Below are positions 40,893-50,600 of a stretch of DNA of 64,000 nucleotides, piece after piece. Under the pieces are notes generated by a model, which was not told the DNA's origin, searched no databases, and saw only the letters and a list, made by a program, of their open reading frames with translations. The stretch is from Chryseobacterium daecheongense (GTDB taxonomy: Bacteria > Bacteroidota > Bacteroidia > Flavobacteriales > Weeksellaceae). Made by a program: the position numbers and the translations under genes. Within the stretch, counting starts at the first letter, position 1. Each line of letters opens with the position of its first letter. The stretch is taken from positions 1,488,001 to 1,552,000 of the forward strand of contig CP115858.1 of NCBI GenBank assembly GCA_027920525.1, read 5' to 3'.

Positions 40893-41498
40893 TTATTGCA
40901 TTTCAGCTAATACATCCTTCAGTTTTTTAAGGTATTGTCCAAAATATTTATTAAATGTGTATTCACTGATCAGATAATGGAATCCGAATATCGCCGCATA
41001 TATACATAATCTGAGAGGAAAATCAATTTTAGCCAGCAGGTCAAGTCCCTGAATCCAATCTACCCTATTATATCTGAGTAAAACTTCCGAAGAAATGATC
41101 AGCAATAAAAAAATGAACCTTGTTGCTATAAGATAACGACCATTGCTTTTGATAAGTTTCCTGATCTTCATTTCAATATCTTTCTTTACCGGGCCATTAA
41201 ACGTTTCCAAACCATTGATCATTTTTAAATTAAAAAAATGATAAATGATCATTACAGGCAGAATGGCGGCCGCCACCCATATAAAAAAACTGTTTCCCGT
41301 TTTATTTGCATTTATGCCTGCAATTATTAAAAAAACGAAAAGAGCAGGTAAAATCATCAGCTGCTTTTTTGTTCTTTTTTTGAGGGCATCAAGTGGGGAG
41401 GCTATCCCTTTTCTAGTAGCAGAAATAATATCAAATTCGTTCTGATCTACATTTACTGAAATTGTTTTCCAGTTGTTTTTCAATACATCTAATTCCAT
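40893..41498 (-). CDS. Membrane protein partner of an ECF sigma factor
   Basis: The 201-residue protein has four hydrophobic segments: LMILPALFVFLIIAGINA, FFIWVAAAILPVMIIYHFF, YLIATRFIFLLLIISSEV and a later LCIYAAIFGFHYL. The first about 45 residues are cytoplasmic, starting MELDVLKNNWKTISVNVDQN. It follows the sigma-factor gene by only one base, so it may be the cognate membrane-bound regulator (anti-sigma-like), although it lacks a recognisable zinc-ASD motif. No enzymatic motif is visible. Confidence 0.6.
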   Translation of the reverse strand: MELDVLKNNWKTISVNVDQNEFDIISATRKGIASPLDALKKRTKKQLMILPALFVFLIIAGINANKTGNSFFIWVAAAILPVMIIYHFFNLKMINGLETFNGPVKKDIEMKIRKLIKSNGRYLIATRFIFLLLIISSEVLLRYNRVDWIQGLDLLAKIDFPLRLCIYAAIFGFHYLISEYTFNKYFGQYLKKLKDVLAEMQ

Positions 41499-41499
41499 C

Positions 41500-42000
41500 T
41501 TATTTGTTGTTTGTTAAGGTTCTTAATTTGTCTTTAATCCTGTTCATCTTTACTCTCAACGTTGCATTGCTGATCCCCAGAATCTCTTCCATTTCATCGT
41601 AAGATTTATCTTCCAGGTACAACATTACAACCGATTTTTCCACATCATTCAGTTGTTGTATCGCTACATACAACTGTTGATGCTGTTCTTCTTTCAATCC
41701 CGTATCTTCTTCATAGGAGACCTGAACGTACTGCAGTTCAATATCACTGATCTGAATAGAACGTTTCGGTTTGGAAAGACTCATCAGAACCGTATTAATA
41801 GCAATCCTGTAGAGCCAGGTACTGAATTTTGACTCACCTCTGAATTTCGGATAAGATTTCCACAACTGAATAATAATATCCTGATACATCTCCTGAATAG
41901 TATTGGGATCATTGCTATACATCCTGCAAACCTTATAGATTAAAAGTTTATATTCTTTTAGCCTGAGCTCAAACTCTAATTCTAAATCTGTCTTTTTCAA
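41500..42000 (-). CDS. ECF-type sigma-70 family RNA polymerase factor
   Basis: The 166-residue protein has sigma region 2 (IQEMYQDIIIQLWKSYPKFR, FSTWLYRIAINTVL) and region 4 (DKSYDEMEEILGISNATLRV, the helix-turn-helix). The length fits the small group-4 sigma factors. It directs RNA polymerase to a target promoter after release from a membrane partner. The next gene (40893-41498) is translationally adjacent and probably co-regulated. The stimulus is unknown. Confidence 0.88.
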   Translation of the reverse strand: MKKTDLELEFELRLKEYKLLIYKVCRMYSNDPNTIQEMYQDIIIQLWKSYPKFRGESKFSTWLYRIAINTVLMSLSKPKRSIQISDIELQYVQVSYEEDTGLKEEQHQQLYVAIQQLNDVEKSVVMLYLEDKSYDEMEEILGISNATLRVKMNRIKDKLRTLTNNK

Positions 42001-42065
42001 ATCTTTAGATTTTAGCTATTTGTTACCCGTTGTAACAAAATGTTACGAAATAATTGATCTAAAAA

Positions 42066-42100
42066 AATAATCCCTCCTGATGTTTTCCGGAGGGATTATT
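42066..42100 (-). terminator. Terminator after the aspartic protease gene
   Basis: A 12-bp stem AATAATCCCTCC/GGAGGGATTATT with an 11-nt loop lies 24 nt downstream of the protease stop (minus strand), just upstream of the sigma-factor gene. Confidence 0.75.
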
Positions 42101-42124
42101 TTCTAAATCTTTTTCTAATTTATA

Positions 42125-43462
42125 TTAATCAAACTTAATGAACATCTGATCGAAATTCATCGTCATTTTATTAAATTTTCGGATAACATCCTGCCCTATA
42201 TTTCCATACACGGTTTCTTTATTGATCTTATCTTTTAATAAACGGATATCCCTTAATTCGATTTCTTTTCCAAGGATATGGAAAGTATGATTTATTTTAA
42301 ATCCATCGTATTCGGCTTTTCCACCAGCTCCTCCCATGCCGATCTTACTTACTTTATAATGCTCATCGATTTCTTTTTTATTCTCCTGGTAAAAGGGAGC
42401 ATATAACATCGTCTGATCTGCTCCCGTATCAAAACTATAGTGTTTTTCATCTATAAAAATAAGAGGTGAAAGACCGTCGATCGCCATATTGGAAGGACTA
42501 CTTATTTTGGTTTCAGCCTCCGGTACAATAAAATAGTCATCCTGTGTCAGCTGTACTTCACGAAGTGCTTCAATAACAGGAAATCCAAGAATGCCATTGA
42601 TCTGGTATTTAATTTGCGGAAAGCTAAGCGCAGTATCTGCAAACACCAAAAAAACAGCATTTTCTATGATGACATTCCCTAGCTTAAACTTTTCACAAAC
42701 CGCCAGGTCAGCCTTTACGGATATACCGGTAATTGCATCCACATCTATGCCTGCGGGAATAATCCTCATTTTCAAACGCTTAGCCGCAGATTCTGAAATA
42801 GTAGATATATTAGCTCCCGTATCGAAAATAAAATTCATAAAATCGTCACCAATCTGCACTTTGAGATTTTTTAAATTAGCCACATCTTTTTCCATTTTCA
42901 TGTTTGTACTCCCTTTCATCGTAACTTTCTGACGAGGCTCCTTTTCAAGTGCCGTCCAGATTTTCAGGTTATTCTTCAGATCACTCCTCTCTTCTTCTGT
43001 CAATATCTGATCATATTTTTTCAGGGTATTCTGTACCGCAGTTTTTGCTCCCGCATAATCATATTGCTTCATACTGTTATCCTCTTTGAGATGAGATATT
43101 TTCAACAGTAGTGAATCTGGTAACGTTATTGTTTTCAACTCTTCCAGTTTCAAAATCTTCAGGTTAGACTCCCGGGGCTTATTGAATGCATTATTAAGAA
43201 TCGCTTCCGTAAAGTATTGGTATTCTACCGGCAATTTTTTCCTGGCTGTTGTAAAAATTTCACGTGCACTAAAGAAGTTTTTTTTCTGTATTTGCGCATA
43301 CAAACTATTAAATTCAGAATTATGGGTCTGGCTAAAACTAAAGCTACAAACGAACAGGAAGGTCGTTACCATAATTCGACAGAAAATCTTATTCTTATGA
43401 AACAACTTTCCTCTTTCTAAGTTTTTTCTAAATCTTTTAAACTTAATTTTATAATTTTTCAT
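42125..43462 (-). CDS. Two-domain (DTG-DTG) aspartic protease
   Basis: The 445-residue ORF contains two retropepsin-like motifs, D214 in FIFDTGANIS and D345 in YSFDTGADQT, one in each C-terminal lobe, giving a pepsin-like pseudodimer in a single chain. A leader with signal-like hydrophobicity begins at the internal Met31 (MVTTFLFVCSFSFSQ; start at 43372), and this shorter start is likely; the upstream 30 residues are basic and unlike a signal peptide. The N-terminal 150 residues are helical (TPR-like). It is exported and probably periplasmic, substrate unknown. It is preceded by a long spacer and ended by a terminator. Confidence 0.75.
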   Translation of the reverse strand: MKNYKIKFKRFRKNLERGKLFHKNKIFCRIMVTTFLFVCSFSFSQTHNSEFNSLYAQIQKKNFFSAREIFTTARKKLPVEYQYFTEAILNNAFNKPRESNLKILKLEELKTITLPDSLLLKISHLKEDNSMKQYDYAGAKTAVQNTLKKYDQILTEEERSDLKNNLKIWTALEKEPRQKVTMKGSTNMKMEKDVANLKNLKVQIGDDFMNFIFDTGANISTISESAAKRLKMRIIPAGIDVDAITGISVKADLAVCEKFKLGNVIIENAVFLVFADTALSFPQIKYQINGILGFPVIEALREVQLTQDDYFIVPEAETKISSPSNMAIDGLSPLIFIDEKHYSFDTGADQTMLYAPFYQENKKEIDEHYKVSKIGMGGAGGKAEYDGFKINHTFHILGKEIELRDIRLLKDKINKETVYGNIGQDVIRKFNKMTMNFDQMFIKFD

Positions 43463-43736
43463 ACTATCAAACTTTTCATTAATAATTTAAATAGTTAGTC
43501 CGCTAATTTATTAAATACAGCAATGCTACACATATAAATTACTTAAAATTTTAAACACTTACCTTCAATCCATTTTCCCTGATCATCCCTATTATCAATA
43601 ATTTTGTCATATTGTTGCTGCAACCCTGTTCAATTATCAGCACTTAAACTGACCAGCTTGGTACAAAATTATTGAAGCAATTCATCGAATTGATTCTTAT
43701 TCGTTTTGTAAAAAAGACGACGTTTTTAATATTATA

Positions 43737-43884
43737 TTTTTGTAATACAAAAAACAAATCCCTACCCGTTGAAATATTTAATTTTTATTTGTACATTTGC
43801 GTGACGTTACCGAATAATTGTAAACATTTTACAATTGAAGTAACACAGATTGTACCCGTTTAATGACCGGAATAAAAATTTAAG
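43737..43884 (+). promoter_or_regulatory. Promoter-leader copy 1 of the polyketide operon
   Basis: GTTG (43768-43771), 20 nt, then TACATTTG (43792-43799), a Bacteroidota -33/-7 pair. After 16 nt follows an inverted repeat AATTGTAAA-CAT-TTTACAATT (43816-43836), and then AGATTGTACC (43848-43857). The whole 148-bp block matches the second copy at 44019-44167, with matching spacing. Confidence 0.6.
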
Positions 43885-44018
43885 AAACAGATAATTAGCA
43901 TTATTTGGAGTACGGATTTTATGATATGGATGTGACCATCTTTATACAAAATCAACTGAATTTTCTACCAATTCAGCCTGCTCATTTTTTCCAAATATAC
44001 CCCTATTTGTATGTTATC

Positions 44019-44167
44019 TTTTTGTAATATTAAAAAAACAAATCTCCACCTATTGAAATATCACATTTTTATTCATATATTTGCTTAATATTGCTAAATA
44101 ATTATAAATATTTATAATTATTATCACATAGATTGTACCAGTTTTTTCATAAGAATAAAAATATAAG
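44019..44167 (+). promoter_or_regulatory. Promoter-leader copy 2 of the polyketide operon
   Basis: ATTG (44052-44055), 20 nt, TATATTTG (44076-44083); 16 nt later a perfect dyad AATTATAAATATTTATAATT (44100-44119); then AGATTGTACC (44130-44139). The G-C pairs of the first copy dyad are replaced by A-T pairs on both arms, so the symmetry is preserved. From here the leader to the PKS start is about 530 nt. Confidence 0.6.
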
Positions 44168-44362
44168 TTTCAGGTGTTTAATGATATTTGAAGGCTAAAA
44201 AGAGTCATTATTAAAAAATCATTACCAAATCGCCTTTATTATTAAACATATCACAGAATTAATTATTTTTATTCCATCATAACAGACGATCGTTCTATAT
44301 ATCGGACGTTCAGCATCCTGCTATGACATTTCCCGCCGTTTATCTCAAAAATTATAAATGTA

Positions 44363-44482
44363 ATGAAAAATCTAATCACCATCGACTTAAAGCCCCATGA
44401 AAAGAGCAATGTAGAATGCATGCCTTATAAGCACCGCTCAATAGCATTTTGGAAAACCAATTCTTTCAAAATTAAAGAATAA
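44363..44482 (+). CDS. Possible 39-residue leader ORF
   Basis: A small ORF, MKNLITIDLKPHEKSNVECM followed by 19 more residues, lies in the transcribed leader between promoter copy 2 and the PKS start, in plus orientation. It starts with MKNL like local secreted peptides but shows no GG site, signal peptide or known domain. It may be a leader peptide, a small product or just noncoding; the evidence is only its position, reasonable start and length. The stop at 44480 is 137 nt before the PKS start. Confidence 0.3.
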   Translation: MKNLITIDLKPHEKSNVECMPYKHRSIAFWKTNSFKIKE

Positions 44483-44619
44483 TCATTAAATACTATTTAT
44501 TATTGAATATATAATATAATTTTACTATTTTTATTCCTCCATAACAAAACAACCGGATATAACATTAAACGTTTTACCGATTGGTTATAGGAATCCTGAT
44601 CACTCAATATAAAAACGCC

Positions 44620-47600
44620 ATGAAAAACATAACTATTATTGGGCTTACTCCTTTCGAGAAGCCGGATGCCCATCTTATATTAAAACTACACCAGGCAGGT
44701 GCATTTGCTGTTTTAAGCTTGGGACATGAGTCAGCAATCGCCCAGGCAGCACTTCATCAATTAGACCAGACCGATATACCTTCTTACGGTATTTATTCCT
44801 CCGATGATAAATTCGAATCCCTTCAAATTTCTGAAAAAGTAGAATTTGTGATCCTTCCATTTGGCACTTCCGCCAATCTCTTCCCGAATTTACCGATTGT
44901 TTATCAGGTAAGCAGTCTGGAAGAAGCCAAAGAAGCTGAACGTATGGAAGCTGCAGGTATTATTATTAAAGGAAATGAAGCAGGTGGACTTGTAGGATAT
45001 GAGTCAACATTTGTTTTATTTCAGCGAATCATAAAAGAAGTAACCTCTATCCCGGTATGGATCCAGGGAGGCGTGGGACTTCATACCGCTGCTGCCGCAA
45101 AAGCACTGGGAGCAACCGGTGTTGTACTGGACAGCCAGCTTTCGCTGTTTCCGGAAAGCTCTGTTCCACAGGATCTAAAAGATCTCTGCTCAAAGCTTAA
45201 CGGAACCGAAACAAAAATCATTGCTAACCATCGTGTTTTGGTAAGACCCAACTCACCTTCTTTACCGGAAAATACCACCGAAGAAGATCTTAAAGAATTT
45301 TTCATAGATCTTGACCCAGCTAACAGCTATATCCCAATGGGACAAGATATTTCATTAGCAACAGACCTCTTTGAAGACTTCAAAAACCTGAAGAAAATGG
45401 TTTTTGGATTTAAAGAAGCCATGTATGGCCATCTTAAACAGGCAAAAGCCCTACAGGTAATTGACGAGGAAAATGCTTTAGCGAAAGAGCTAAACCTTCG
45501 TTATCCTATTGCTCAGGGTCCAATGACCCGTGTCAGTGATGTTCCTTCGTTCGCTAACGCTGTAGCTGATGCAGGCGCCTTGCCTTTCGTTGCCCTTTCT
45601 TTACTTAAAGGAAACCAGGCTAAAGATTTGGTTATGGATACTAAAAAGCTTGCGGGAGAAAAAACTTGGGGTGTAGGAATTTTAGGATTTGCTCCCCAGG
45701 AATTACGAGATGAGCAAACCTCTTATATATTGGAGGCAAAACCTCCTGTAGTTTTAATTGCCGGAGGAAGACCTGCTCAGGCAAAAATATTTGAAAAAGC
45801 AGGAATAACGACCTTTCTTCATGTTCCTTCACCAGCTTTGCTGGATATTTTCTTAAAAGAAGGAGCCCGAAATTTCATATTTGAAGGACGCGAATGTGGC
45901 GGACACGTAGGACCGCTTTCAAGCACTGTTCTTTGGGAAAAACAAATTGAACGTATATTAAAAGAAGAACACCCTGAAAATATCAGCGTCTTTTTTGCAG
46001 GTGGGATCCATAATGCATTTTCAACAGCATTTGTTTCTATCATGGCAGCACCTCTTGCAGCAAGAGGTGTAAAGGTTGGAGTATTGATGGGTACAGCATA
46101 TCTTTATACCCAGGAAGCCGTACTTACAGGTGCTATCCAGGAAGAATTCCAGATACAAGCCATGCAGGCAAAAGACACCGTTTTATTGGAAACCGCACCG
46201 GGACATGAAACGCGTTGCCTGAACACGGCATTTGCTCAACATTTCAGTGCTGAAAAAACAAAACTTCTGGCAGCCGGAATGGATAAAAAACAGGTTTGGG
46301 AACAGCTTGAAAAGCTCAACGTAGGCCGTCTGAGGATTGCAGCAAAAGGAGTAGATCGTCAGGGGGACCAACTCGTTAATATTCCTAAAAATCAACAGCT
46401 GGATCTTGGGATGTACATGATTGGTCAGATCGCTACCATGCACGACCGTGTTATTTCGATTTCGGACCTTCATGGAGATGTTGCTGTAGATAATTTTAAA
46501 TATATACAGGATGCCGCTTTACCGGAAGAACCATCTTCTCATGAAAAACCGCTTGACATAGCAATCATAGGTATGGAATGTATATTTCCGGGTGCAAAAA
46601 ATCTGGAAGAATACTGGCGTAATATCATTTTAGGAAAAGACAGTGTAACAGAGGTACCCGATGAACGATGGAATAAAGAGCTTTATTATCATCCGGATTC
46701 AGATGGACCGGATGTATCCCATTCCAAATGGGGTGGATTCATTCCGAAAATTGATTTTGATCCGCTTGCCTTCGGAATACCTCCTCAATCTCTCGCCGCT
46801 ATTGAACCTACACAATTATTAACATTACTGGTGGCCAAACGTGCCATGGAAGATGCTGGTTATGGTGAGAAACATATCAACAGAGAAAATATCTCTGTAA
46901 TCATAGGAGCTGAAGGCGGTAATGACCTTGCGAACAGCTACAGTTTCAGAGGGTATTACAAACAGGTTTTCGGGGAACTTCATGATGAAGTAAAAGAAGC
47001 ATTCCCACATACTACAGAAGATTCATTCCCGGGTATTTTAGCCAATGTAATCGCCGGAAGAATCACCAACCGTCTGGACCTTGGAGGAAGAAACTTTACG
47101 GTGGATGCCGCTTGCGCATCATCTCTGGCCGCAATAGAACTGGCATGCCAGGAGCTTGTATTAGGCAAATCGGATATGGTGCTGGCCGGTGGAGCAGATT
47201 TGCATAACGGGATCAACGATTATCTTATGTTTTCAAGCACACATGCACTTTCCCGAAAAGGAAGATGTGCAACTTTTGACAGTGAAGCCGACGGAATTGC
47301 CCTGGGAGAAGGGGTTGCTATTCTTGTCCTGAAACGATATGAAGATGCCTTACGTGATGGTGACCGCATTTATTCGGTGATCAAAGGTGTCGGAGGATCC
47401 AGTGATGGTAAGGCTTTAGGGCTTACTGCTCCACGAAAAATTGGCCAGGTAAGAGCACTGGAACGTGCTTATGCCCAAGCAGGTATTAGTCCTGCAGCTG
47501 TAGGATTAATAGAAGCTCACGGTACAGGAACTGTAGTCGGAGATAAGACCGAACTTAATGCATTAACCAATTTATTCAGCCGCTCTGGAGCGATACCGGG

Positions 47601-50600
47601 CCAGACTCACCTGGGATCTGTAAAAACCCAGATCGGACATACCAAATGCGCGGCAGGATTAGCAGGGCTGATCAAAGCATCATTAGCAGTGTATCATGGT
47701 GTAAAACCACCTACCCTTCACCTTCAGCAGCCTAATGCTTATTATAATGCACAAACCAGTCCTTTTGCATTCTATGCAGAAAGCGGATTGTGGGGCGATA
47801 AAAACCGTTATGCGGGAATCAGTGCTTTTGGATTTGGCGGAACCAATTTCCATACTGTGATTGCCAATCATTCGAAACAGGAAGAGCCTGTGACCATGCA
47901 ATCATGGCCATCGGAATTATTTGTATTCCGTGGAGATACTTATGAAGAAGCAAAAAGCCAGCTAAGCCAGATCACTTCTTTACTGGAAATCAATGATGAT
48001 ATCTCATTGAAAGATATAGCATACAGCTTAAGCGTAGGTTCTGAAAAGCCTGTCCAGTTGAGTATTGTAGCGGACACAGCTGAAGATCTGATGATGAAGA
48101 TCGAGCTGATTCTGTCCGGCATCGAAACCAAAGACACTTTTACCGTTAATAAGAAAGCCGGTAAGGTAGCCTTTTTGTTCCCTGGACAAGGCAGTCAGCG
48201 TATCAATATGGCGCGTGATCTGTTTGTCGTATTCCCTGCAATGCGTAAACTTCTGGACCAGTACCCTGAGCTTGAAAAAGTAGTTTTCCCTTCTACGTCT
48301 TTCGATCCGGAAACTTTAAAGCAACAAAAAGAAACCATTAAAGATACCCGCCTGGCACAACCTCTTTTAGGAATTGTGGATCTTGCACTGGCTAAATTCC
48401 TTCAATCCCTGGGAATTGTTCCGGATATGCTGGCAGGTCACAGCTACGGAGAACTGCCTGCATTATGTTTTGCCGGTGTTTTTGAAGAAGAAAAACTTGT
48501 AGACCTTAGCACACGCAGGGCGCATGCTATTCTGGACTCTGTGGAAGGCGGAGATCCGGGTACTATGGTAGCTGTAAGCATAACAAAAGAACGTTTATTA
48601 CCGATCCTTGAAAAAACCGAAGGCTGCTATCCCGTAAACTATAATGCACCTTCCCAGTGTGTGGTTGCAGGAAGTACCAATGCAATCAATAACCTGATAA
48701 CAATCCTTAAACAGGAAGGAATTTCTGCTAAAAAGCTGGAGGTTGCCTGTGCATTCCATAGTCCTGTTGTTGCCAAATCCAAAGATCTGTATACAACGGT
48801 ACTCAACGATATTCCATTTGAGGAAATGCAGATTCCTGTCTGGTCGAATACTACCGCAACAGTATATCCGACAGGATCTTCAGAAATAAAGGAAAGGCTA
48901 ACAGACCATCTTGTACAGCCGGTGAGATTTGTAGAGCAAATTCAGGCGATGTACGAAGACGGAGCGAGAATATTCATCGAAGTAGGACCAGGAAAAGTAC
49001 TTACCGGATTAACGCAATCTTCCTTAGGTAAAGATCAGTTGACCCTGTATGTAGAAGACAACAGTCGTAATAAATTCAGCCATCTTCTGTGCATGCTGGC
49101 CCAGTACTTAGGTACGGGTCGAAACTTTGACATCAGCAAGCTTTTCGATGGCCGCAATACCCGATTTATTCAGATTGACCAACCTGATCTTTATAAGAAA
49201 AACCCGGCCATCTGGCGTGTTAACGGACAAACAGCACACCCTACTACAGGTAATTTGCCTGCCAATGGTGCACTACCCATTTTAAACCCTATCCAAATGA
49301 ACAACTTCACTAATAATCAAGCACCTGCAACCGAGAATTTACCCGCCGCCGAGCGTATGCTGCAGGAATATTTAAATAGTATGAAGATGATGATACAGGC
49401 TCAAAGGGATGTAATGCTTTCATTCCTGGGTCAGAATCCTCAAATTACTTCTGCTCCCGTGTATCACGCACCGGTAACAAATGGAACCAACGGGGCTAAC
49501 GGGGCTAACAACGTGGTTACGATACCAACTTCGCAAATCGTTACAGAAAAACCGGCAGTTGTTACTCAGACAAAACAAGCCCCAATAAAAGACGTTAAAA
49601 CTTTATTACTACAGGTTGTAAGTGAAAAAACCGGATACCCGCATGAAATGCTGGGTATGGAAATGGATCTTGAAGCGGACCTTAGTATCGATTCCATCAA
49701 AAGAGTTGAGATCATAGGAACTCTTCGAAGTGAGCTGGGTGCTTTATCTATGGACAGTTCTAATGAAGACACTGTAATGGAGCAACTTGCCTCGATCAAA
49801 ACTTTAAACGGGCTGGTTTCCTGGCTTACGGAATTTATGGGAGCTCCTGCTGCAGTGAATACAAAAACTGAGGCCGTAGAAGTTGCAGAACCGAAAAATC
49901 AGTCTTCTTTTTCCCTGGAAGATCTTCAAAATGCAATCCTGGATATTGTAAGTGAAAAAACAGGATATCCGAAAGAAATGCTGGGTCTGGACTTGGATCT
50001 TGAAGCAGATTTAAGCATCGATTCCATCAAAAGAATGGAAATTATCGGAGACCTGAAAACCAAGATAGGATTCGGACAGGATTTAGAGCAGGCAGATGAC
50101 ATCATGGAGAAACTGGCAGCGATTAAAACCCTTCGGGGACTGGCATCATGGATCAGTGAGCTTAATGGAAAAAGCAGTGAAGCCAGCCATGAAGCAGAAG
50201 CTAAAATTACTGAACAGATATCAGGAGAAGCTCAGGAACAGGCCATGTTATCACGTCTAAGGTTTGACCTTACACCAAGTGATGTTTCTGCAATACAAAA
50301 TACAGAAACAATAAAAGGAAAGCGTTTCGCCATTACTCCTGCTACGATTATAGAAACATTAGCCATTAAAAATATACTTGAAAAATGCGGAGCCATCGGT
50401 GAAGTGATCGATATGGAAACGGACCTTAAAAATTTTGACGGGCTTATCATTCTTGACATCTTCTCTTCTGAAGTAAAAAACGGCATCATTGAATATGTTG
50501 ACCTTATAAAGAAGCTGGACTTCGATAAAGTAAAATGGGTATACCTGATATCCGATATTCCTGCACATCTTCAGGAACTGACCGATATTAAAGTATTACG

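Larger units (their letters stand above)
43463..44619 (+). other. Long AT-rich leader region upstream of the polyketide/glycolipid operon
   Basis: This 1.16-kb spacer lies between the divergent protease and PKS genes. It contains two homologous promoter-leader copies (43737-43884 and 44019-44167), a pair of shorter similar stretches containing TTTTTATTCC..ATAACA (near 44265 and 44527), a small ORF (44363-44482), and an isolated palindrome TTTTTGTAATACAAAAA (43737-43753). No tRNA or other conserved RNA was recognised. Confidence 0.6.

Noticed and set aside
43672..43863. 63-residue plus-strand ORF in the leader upstream of the PKS
   Set aside because: It runs through promoter copy 1 and its dyad; composition is that of AT-rich noncoding DNA and the matching region of copy 2 has no equivalent frame.
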